Source of the DNA: JBKPNX01 sp046732855
Lineage (GTDB): Bacteria; Pseudomonadota; Alphaproteobacteria; Geminicoccales; Geminicoccaceae
Length of the DNA stretch: 10,886 nucleotides
Direction of reading: 5' to 3'
Assembly: GCA_046732855.1 (NCBI GenBank)
Contig: JBKPNX010000275.1
Span: forward strand, 1 to 10,886
The stretch's first letter is position 1, and every line of letters begins with the position of its first letter. Below are positions 6,090-10,886 of this stretch, piece after piece. Made by a program: the position numbers and the translations under genes. The notes beneath the pieces were generated by a model. It was not told the DNA's origin, did not search any database, and saw only the letters and a program-made list of their open reading frames with translations.

Positions 6090-6637
6090 ATGATGTGCGC
6101 CTCCGTCCGCTCGACAGGTCTGCCGGTGCGCGCGGCGTAGAGGCTCTTCAGGAGCTCGGACACGCCCTGGATCAACAGAAGGAGCGCGGCCAGCGGGACC
6201 ACCGCCTTGAACGGGTAGAGGATCGGGCGCCAGGCGGTCTGCTCCGAGACCTCGCCGATCTGCCAGGCGTAGTAGGCTTCGTCCCAGCTGGCGAACAACA
6301 GGAACAGGATGCCGGGAAAAAAGAACAGGATGTACGCCGTGGCATCGACCAGGCCTTTGGTCCGGTCGGAGTAATTCTCCCACAGCATGTCGGTGCGGAT
6401 GTGCGCGCCGCGGCGCAGCGCGTAGGCCGCGCCGAGCATGAACAGCGTGCCATACAGCATGTACGTGACGTCGTACGCCCAGATGGTCGGCGCGTGGAAC
6501 ACGTGGCGCGCGATGACCTCGTAGGTGACCGCGGCGACGAGCGGCAGAATCAACCAGGCGACGGCCTGGCCGCACCAGGTCGAGAAGGCGTCGATCGCGC
6601 GAATGGTCGCGAGCAGGCCCGGTGACGGCTCTGCCAT
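6086..6637 (-). CDS. dctQ: TRAP transporter small permease subunit (DctQ)
   Basis: This 183-residue inner-membrane protein has about four hydrophobic segments. The first, WLILPLVAAVTYEVIARHVF, is followed by a YMLYGTLFMLGAAYALRRGAHIRTDM block typical of the small TRAP subunit. Next come a helix AYILFFFPGILFLLFASW and a last helix KAVVPLAALLLLIQGVSELL. The aromatic-rich loop YYAWQIGEVSEQTAW and the helix ending near the PILYPFKA segment resemble DctQ of the 2-oxoacid/mannitol-chloroaromatic transporter group. It pairs with DctM as a scaffold in the membrane. ATG 6637 has GAGGGAGA seven bases upstream. The stop overlaps the dctM start by four bases. A 90-bp gap containing a strong hairpin separates it from dctP. 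Confidence 0.95.
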   Translation of the reverse strand: MAEPSPGLLATIRAIDAFSTWCGQAVAWLILPLVAAVTYEVIARHVFHAPTIWAYDVTYMLYGTLFMLGAAYALRRGAHIRTDMLWENYSDRTKGLVDATAYILFFFPGILFLLFASWDEAYYAWQIGEVSEQTAWRPILYPFKAVVPLAALLLLIQGVSELLKSLYAARTGRPVERTEAHII

Positions 6638-6668
6638 AACGGCGTCTCCCTCAGCCGTGCAGGACGGC

Positions 6669-6702
6669 GGCGCAGCCGCACAACGAACGCTGCGGCTGCG
6701 CC
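6669..6702 (-). promoter_or_regulatory. Perfect 12-bp hairpin between dctP and dctQ
   Basis: GGCGCAGCCGCA (6669-6680) pairs with TGCGGCTGCGCC (6691-6702) around a 10-base loop, in the 90-bp gap after the dctP stop. No T tract follows in the direction of transcription, so it looks more like an mRNA-stability or partial-attenuation element than a full terminator. Such elements often leave the binding protein in excess over its membrane partners; that effect is inferred. Confidence 0.75.
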
Positions 6703-6727
6703 TCGAAGCGCTGCTAGAGCTCGAAGA

Positions 6728-7837
6728 TTAGTTCGTCGGCTTGCCCCAGTAATAGTCGGCGGCAAAGGAATAGGCCGGGAACATGAACTGCTTCGCCGGC
6801 ACGACGACGCTCGCGTAGGCGCGCTTCGATTCCAGCACTTTCTTGAAGAACGGGTCCTGTGCGGCCTGCTCGGCGGCGATCGCGTCCCAGGTCCTGAGGA
6901 ACTCGACCAGGATCGCCTCCGGCGTATGCAGGACCTGGACGCCGTGCTGCTCCTGCAGCTCCTTCAGCGCATCGGCGTTCTGCTTCTGCCATTTCGCCCA
7001 CCAGCGGATGAAGGTCTCGGTCGCCGCGCTCTTGACGATCTCCTGGAGATTGGGGTCGAGCTCGTTCCAGGCATCGCCGTTGATCAGCAGCTCGCCGACC
7101 GTGACCGGCTCGTGCATCCCCGGCGTATAGTGATACTTCCAGATGTTGTAGAAGCCGAAGCGCAGGTCTTCGATGCCGCCGACCCACTCGGCGCAGTCGA
7201 TCACGCCGCGATCGGCCGCCGGCATGATCTCGCCGCCCGGCATGTTGACCACGGACATGCCCATCCGGGTGAAGATCTCGGCGGCGATGCCGGTCTCGCG
7301 ACACTTCATCCCCTTCAGGTCATCGAGGGTCTTGATCGGCTTGGCGAACCAGCCGAACGCCTGCGGGCCGGACGGCAGGATCGGGATCGCGATGACGTTG
7401 AGCTTGAGCACGTCGCGGTAGAATTCCTGGTACAGGTCGAAACCGCCGCCCTCGTACATCCAACCGAGATAGTCGATGTAGTCCATGCCGAAGGTGCCAC
7501 CGGGACCGCCGGTGAACAGGATCGCCGTCTTGTTCTTGCCCTGCCAGTAACCCGCCCAGGCATGCGCGCCGTCGACCACCCGCTTGTTGGTCGCGTCGAG
7601 GAGCTCGAACGGCGGAACCACGGTGCCTGCCGGCAGGGTTTCGATCTTCAGCCGGCCGCCCGAGAGCTTGTCGACCCGATCGGCGAACATCGTGAAGTTG
7701 TCATAGAGGGTCTGCGACGCCGGCCAGGCAGCCTCCATCTGCAGCGTCTCTGCCGTGGCCGGCGACCCGGTGCCTGCCGTCCCGAGCGCGAGCCCCGCCA
7801 CGACGAACGCGGCCGCCCGTGCGATCAGTCTGCTCAT
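6728..7837 (-). CDS. dctP: TRAP transporter periplasmic substrate-binding protein (TakP/FcbT1 class)
   Basis: This 369-residue precursor is exported by Sec. The signal peptide spans 1-29, with SPATA before E30 matching an AxA cleavage site. The mature part reads WPAS (38-41), GGRLKIETLPAGTVVPPFELLDA (60-82), and a Trp/Gly-rich AHAWAGYWQGKN with GGPGGTFGMD. Then come MKCRETG with the likely carboxylate-binding Arg180, and CAEWVGGIEDLRFGFYNIWKYHYTPGMHEP. These blocks are characteristic of the COG4663-type binding proteins, whose studied members include TakP (2-oxoacids) and FcbT1 (4-chlorobenzoate). The ligand is therefore probably an organic acid carboxylate. ATG 7837 follows GGGAGG at good spacing. 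It is the first gene of the operon, diverging from an SDR dehydrogenase that may act on the imported compound. Substrate identity is not readable from sequence. Confidence 0.93.
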   Translation of the reverse strand: MSRLIARAAAFVVAGLALGTAGTGSPATAETLQMEAAWPASQTLYDNFTMFADRVDKLSGGRLKIETLPAGTVVPPFELLDATNKRVVDGAHAWAGYWQGKNKTAILFTGGPGGTFGMDYIDYLGWMYEGGGFDLYQEFYRDVLKLNVIAIPILPSGPQAFGWFAKPIKTLDDLKGMKCRETGIAAEIFTRMGMSVVNMPGGEIMPAADRGVIDCAEWVGGIEDLRFGFYNIWKYHYTPGMHEPVTVGELLINGDAWNELDPNLQEIVKSAATETFIRWWAKWQKQNADALKELQEQHGVQVLHTPEAILVEFLRTWDAIAAEQAAQDPFFKKVLESKRAYASVVVPAKQFMFPAYSFAADYYWGKPTN

Positions 7838-8166
7838 TCGTCAGCCTCCCCGAACGCCAAGTGCCTCACTGATATGACGACAGGGAATGTCCGCCCGATC
7901 AGCAGGCATGTCAACGGGCACGGGCTGCTCGACTGGTGCCCTCGCCCGATCGGCGCATTCTGGGACGTGGCGCTCGCGAACGCGAAGGTCGCGCAGCAGG
8001 CGCACGCGGCCGGCTCGCGCACTTCCAGCTGCCGAGATCTGCCCCGCGGAGATCGCCACGCCTTGGCCTTGCGGCATGGCAGTAGCGCCGGGCATGCTCG
8101 GCGCATGGCCGGTGGCGCGCCGACCGGCGCCGGCGCGTAACCGCGGTCAGGAAGGAGGAAGCCCCG
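7838..8166. promoter_or_regulatory. Divergent upstream region between dctP and the SDR gene
   Basis: This 329-bp gene-free region must hold promoters for both directions, since dctP is transcribed leftward and the dehydrogenase rightward. A GGGCAC (7916-7921)/GTGCCC (7936-7941) inverted repeat with a 14-bp spacer is a weak operator candidate. Frames running through it are continuations of antisense frames. I could not pick convincing -35/-10 pairs. Confidence 0.45.
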
Positions 8167-8949
8167 ATGGGCGTGCTGGACCGATTTCGACTGGACGGGA
8201 AGCGGCTCTTCATCAGCGGCGGCAGCCGGGGGCTCGGGCGGGAAATGGCGCTCGCGATCGCCGATGCGGGCGCGGACGTCGCGCTCACCGGCCGTGACGC
8301 GGCGAGCCTCGAGCGCACCGCCAGCGACATCCGCACGCTCGGTCGGCAGGCTTGGCCGATCCAAGCCGACATGAGCGCGCCCGATGCCTGCGCGGCGGCG
8401 TGCCAGCGTGCGCTCGCCGAGCACGGGCCGTTCGACATCCTGATCAACAACATCGGGGGCCGGCGGGACCCGACGCCGCTCCGCGACATGCCGCTCCAGC
8501 GCTGGCGCGAGCTGGTCGATCTCAACCTGACCAGCACCTTCGTCTGCACCAAGGTGATCGGGGGCGCCATGGTCGATCGGGGCGAGGGCGGGCGGGTGAT
8601 CAACATCGCGTCGATCAATGCCTTCGTCGCGGGCCGGAACATCGGCGGCCGGCACTACGAGGCGGCCAAGGGCGCCGTTGTTCAGCTGACCCGCGCGACG
8701 GCGGCCGACTGGGCACCTTACGGCGTGACCGTCAACGCGATCTGCCCGGGTGTCTTCATGACCGAACCCAACCAGCGCTGGGCGCGCGAGCGACCCCAGG
8801 TCATCGACGGCATCAAGGAGCGCACACCGATGGCAAGTTTTGGCCAGCCGGAGGATCTCGGCCCGCTCGCCGTGTACCTCGCGAGCGACGCGTCGCGCTT
8901 CATGACCGGAGCGATTTTGATCATCGATGGCGGCTACACGCTTTGGTAG
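8167..8949 (+). CDS. Classical SDR-family oxidoreductase (NADP-preferring, gluconate-5-dehydrogenase-like)
   Basis: This 260-residue Rossmann-fold dehydrogenase or reductase would oxidise a hydroxyl group or reduce a ketone. The cofactor motif is SGGSRGLG (17-24), a variant of TGxxxGxG. TGR with Arg43 after the second strand favours NADP(H). The adenine-ring motif is NNIG (94-97) instead of the usual NNAG. The catalytic tetrad is complete: N120 (LNLTS), S149 (NIASIN), Y164 and K168 (YEAAK). ICPGVFMTEP follows, and the C-terminus DGGYTLW is typical of 3-oxoacyl-reductase or gluconate-5-dehydrogenase-like members. ATG 8167 has AAGGAGG six to nine bases upstream. It diverges from the TRAP operon, suggesting that it may process the imported compound. 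Substrate cannot be assigned; SDR specificity is not predictable at this level. Confidence 0.92.
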   Translation: MGVLDRFRLDGKRLFISGGSRGLGREMALAIADAGADVALTGRDAASLERTASDIRTLGRQAWPIQADMSAPDACAAACQRALAEHGPFDILINNIGGRRDPTPLRDMPLQRWRELVDLNLTSTFVCTKVIGGAMVDRGEGGRVINIASINAFVAGRNIGGRHYEAAKGAVVQLTRATAADWAPYGVTVNAICPGVFMTEPNQRWARERPQVIDGIKERTPMASFGQPEDLGPLAVYLASDASRFMTGAILIIDGGYTLW

Positions 8950-9080
8950 CCCAGCCGGGCGGATCAGCCCTCTGTGAACGCGGGAGTTGCTCGCCTTCGG
9001 CGGTATCGCCACATCGTGTCGAACTCGTCTGAGGCCCGGGCGTGAACCAACGCGGGCGTTGATGGTGCGTTTGGGAGCAA

Positions 9081-9109
9081 TTGCGATCCGGCGCGCCGGG
9101 GAGTAGGCT
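9081..9109 (+). promoter_or_regulatory. Possible promoter with embedded 12-bp palindrome, upstream of the LivK-like gene
   Basis: TTGCGA (9081-9086) and TAGGCT (9104-9109) are 17 bp apart, a weak -35/-10 match. The spacer contains the perfect palindrome CCGGCGCGCCGG (9088-9099), which could be a repressor site. Both are suggestive only in GC-rich DNA. Confidence 0.2.
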
Positions 9110-9174
9110 AGTCTGCCAACGACGCGCAACCCGCGATCGTATGAATGGGCAAGCTTTTTAGATCGGAGAATTAG

Positions 9175-10294
9175 ATGAGAGCATCTCACAGTGCTGCTGG
9201 TTTCGCCGTCGTCCTGATCATGCTCGGCTCATCGTCCGTGCAGGCTGAGATCCTGATCGGTTCCGCCGCGGCCCTCACTGGCCAGTTGGCGTGGCACGGC
9301 GAGCAGCACGAGCGCGGGATCCAGATGGCGGTATCCGAGATCAACGCGGCGGGGGGCCTTCTCGGCGAAACCGTCGAGACCGTCGTTGCCGATGATTATT
9401 GCGATCCCCAGCAAGCGGTCGCTGCCGCCAACAAGCTGATCGCCGACGGCGTCGACGTGGTCATCGGCCACAACTGCTCCGGCGATCCCGGCTTCCAAAG
9501 TGTACGCGGACGCCGGGGTGCCGATGATCACGGGCACGGCAACCAACCCGATGATCACCGATCAAGGCTTCGCACAAACCTTTCGCATGGTGGCCCGCGA
9601 CACCCTGCAGGCTGAGATGGCCGCCGCGTACTTGGCCGAGCATCGGGCGGACCGCCGGATCGCCATCCTGCACGACGGTCAGGCCTATGGCCAGGGCCTG
9701 GCCGAGGTGACCAAGGCGGAGCTGAACCGGCGTGGCGTCACGGAGGCGCTCTACGACCAGATCACGCCGGGCGGGGCCGACTACCTGGACACGGTCGCAG
9801 AACTCGAGGCGGCCGGCATCGAGGTGCTGTTCTACGGCGGCTACCAGCGCGAGGCGGCGCTGCTGATCCGCCAGGCGCGCGACCATAACTACGACCTGCA
9901 GATGATCGGCAGCGACTCGCTGCTCACCGAAGATTTCTGGCTCGTCGCAGGACCGGCGGGAGCAGGCGTGCGGTTTGTGTCCATGGTCGATCCCCGCACC
10001 AACAAAGGCGCCGCGCCCGTCGTGGAGAAGTTCCGCGCCGAGGGTTACGAGCCGAAGGGCTTCACCCTGTACGCGTACGCCGCGGTCGAGGTTTGGGCGC
10101 AGGCGGTCGAGCAAGCGGGCACGTTCGAGCCCAAGGCGGTCGCCGAAGCGCGGCACGGCTATCAGTTCGACACTGTTCTTGGCAGGATCGGCTTCGACGA
10201 GAAGGGCGACGTCTACGGCTACGAGCCGTTCGTGTGGTATGTCTGGCAGAATGGCGACTACGCGCTGCTCGACCCGGCCAAGCTGACCGATTGA
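9175..10294 (+). pseudogene. LivK-type ABC substrate-binding protein, frameshifted
   Basis: The two halves together give about 372 residues, a normal length for branched-chain-amino-acid-type periplasmic binding proteins. The 5' half (from ATG 9175, GGAG upstream) has a signal peptide cut after VQA (residues 22-24). It continues with ILIGSAAALTGQLAWHGEQHERGIQMAVSEINAAGG, the classic start of this fold, then DGVDVVIGHNCSG. Around 9481-9490 the frame must shift: the correct continuation IPASKVYADAGVPMITGTATNP is read from about 9482 in the next frame and runs to TGA 10292-10294. If uncorrected, the first frame ends at 9615 with nonsense sequence. The net change is equivalent to one extra base or to a loss of 2 or 5; a loss of 5 would restore the usual CSxxxxPAS spacing. 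It could be a true mutation or a sequencing error. No ABC permease or ATPase genes are in view, so its ligand and partners are unknown. Confidence 0.85.
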
Positions 10295-10306
10295 AGCTGC
10301 GTCGTG

Positions 10307-10338
10307 GCTGCCTCTGCCCTTCCGGGCCTGGCCGCAGC
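10307..10338 (+). terminator. Hairpin just after the LivK-like gene, possible terminator
   Basis: GCTGC (10307-10311) pairs with GCAGC (10334-10338), enclosing a tight GCCC-TTCC-GGGC hairpin (10316-10327), starting 13 bases after the stop codon. There is no T tract, so intrinsic termination is doubtful. Confidence 0.3.
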
Positions 10339-10387
10339 ATGACCGGAATACGGCTCAGACTGGAGGTTCGGCCGTGTTTCGACCGCG

Positions 10388-10600
10388 ATAAGCCATAGAG
10401 CGGACCTGCGATGGGCAGACATCCATACGCTGATCGTGATCCCAAAGCCGACCATAGGGTTCGCTGGGGCTAGAGCCGATCCTCCTCGACGGTCGGCCGG
10501 CTATGTCACCTCCGGCGCCTATGTCCCGGCGCTCGGTGCCGCGGTGCTGCTCGCGCGCATCGAGCGTGCCGCCGAAGCGGAGCGCTACGTGCTGCTCTGA
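10388..10600 (+). pseudogene. Possible C-terminal fragment of a GcvT-like protein
   Basis: An open frame without its own start runs to TGA 10598-10600 and contains GYVTSGAYVPALGAAVLLARI. This resembles the GxVTSGxxxPxLGxxxALA segment of the C-terminal barrel of aminomethyltransferase (GcvT)-type proteins. The same frame resumes after the TGA as MGREVALRPYAPPGA and stops again at 10682-10684. The upstream part (10388-10495) has no recognisable content. It is read as a decayed gene end; chance resemblance remains possible because only about 20 residues match. Confidence 0.3.
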
Positions 10601-10733
10601 ATGGGACGGGAGGTCGCGCTGCGGCCCTATGCGCCGCCGGGTGCCGCCGTCGCGGCGCCGGAGTGCGTGGCAGTGCCGGCATGAAGGCCTTCGAGAGCGG
10701 ACGGGCAGGCGTCGCCGCAACGGGAGGCAAGGC

Positions 10734-10886
10734 ATGATCGATCTGACGGGCAAGGTGGCGCTGGTCACCGGCGGCGGGCGGGGCATCGGGACGGCGATCG
10801 TGCGCCGGCTCGCCGGGCTCGGCGGCGCGGTCGTGCTGCACGACCTGCCGGGCGCGGCCGGGGCGGTCCCCCTGCAGCAGGAGCTG
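10734..10886 (+). CDS. SDR-family oxidoreductase, N-terminal part (3' end outside window)
   Basis: The first 51 residues of a second short-chain dehydrogenase are visible. The glycine-rich cofactor motif is TGGGRGIG (12-19) after the first strand KVALV. The second strand VVLHD ends in Asp37, which usually selects NAD over NADP, in contrast to the SDR at 8167. ATG 10734 is preceded by GGGAGG at 7 bases, and the M-I-D-L-T-G-K-V-A-L-V-T start is typical of the family. The rest, including the catalytic Tyr/Lys, lies beyond the window. The two SDRs differ in cofactor signature and might catalyse successive steps; this is inference. Confidence 0.9.
   Translation, partial: MIDLTGKVALVTGGGRGIGTAIVRRLAGLGGAVVLHDLPGAAGAVPLQQEL

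Noticed and set aside
4512..6140. Plus-strand open frame of 542 codons
   Set aside because: Antisense to dctM. Its His/Gln/Asp/Arg-rich sequence is what reversed hydrophobic codons give.
6090..6575. N-terminal extension of DctM to 602 residues
   Set aside because: The extension is Arg/Pro-rich, overlaps dctQ in another frame, and the ATGA-coupled start at 6089 gives the normal family length.
6926..8140. Plus-strand open frame of 404 codons
   Set aside because: Antisense to dctP and running into the intergenic region, with no motif.
7834..9189. Minus-strand open frame of 451 codons
   Set aside because: Antisense to the SDR gene, whose catalytic residues are complete on the plus strand.
9175..9615. 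Two separate binding-protein genes at 9175-9615 and 9500-10294
   Set aside because: The first loses sense after about residue 102 and the second has no ribosome-binding site; together they make one normal-length protein.

Overview
The window is GC-rich double-stranded DNA, most likely from an alphaproteobacterium of the Rhodospirillales type. The grounds for this are the GC-rich codon choice, a TRAP transporter of the 2-oxoacid/mannitol-chloroaromatic class, a small ParA plus ribbon-helix-helix partition pair of the kind common on alphaproteobacterial plasmids and chromids, and a sequence matching the CtrA recognition motif. The taxonomic call is inference. No rRNA, tRNA, CRISPR array, transposase or integrase could be recognised.

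Left part (1-914, plus strand): the 3' end of a repetitive, probably extracellular protein. Two copies of a beta-rich repeat domain flank a Ser/Pro/Ala linker made of 87-bp and 48-bp tandem repeats. A single missing G in a G tract (191-195) appears to break the reading frame between the first domain and the linker. Positions 915-1998 hold no convincing gene. They contain a CtrA-like TTAA-N7-TTAA site (1281-1296) and a tandem duplication of about 250 bp (1543-2045) whose second copy includes the 3' end of the next gene.

Middle (1999-4766, minus strand): a compact partition cassette. parA is followed, translationally coupled, by a ribbon-helix-helix protein gene. It is preceded by an AT-rich control region (about 3173-3333) dense in TTAA cores, with two palindromes that each have a single T at the centre. 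These are candidate operator or centromere sites. Upstream lies an orphan zinc-ribbon protein gene in a pocket of lower GC, then about 920 bp without a supportable gene.

Right part (4767-10886): a small-molecule uptake and oxidation region. A minus-strand TRAP operon runs dctP (binding protein), dctQ and dctM (overlapping ATGA). A classical SDR dehydrogenase diverges from dctP across a 329-bp shared upstream region. After it come a LivK-type ABC substrate-binding protein gene broken by a frameshift, a possible GcvT-like C-terminal fragment, and the start of a second SDR that runs off the window. The likely theme is import of an organic acid or polyol-like substrate and its NAD(P)-dependent oxidation; the actual substrate cannot be read from sequence.

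The most interesting unexplained structure is the set of TTAACCA and GTTAA motifs clustered on both sides of the parA cassette, together with the duplicated hairpin-bearing segment overlapping its 3' end.
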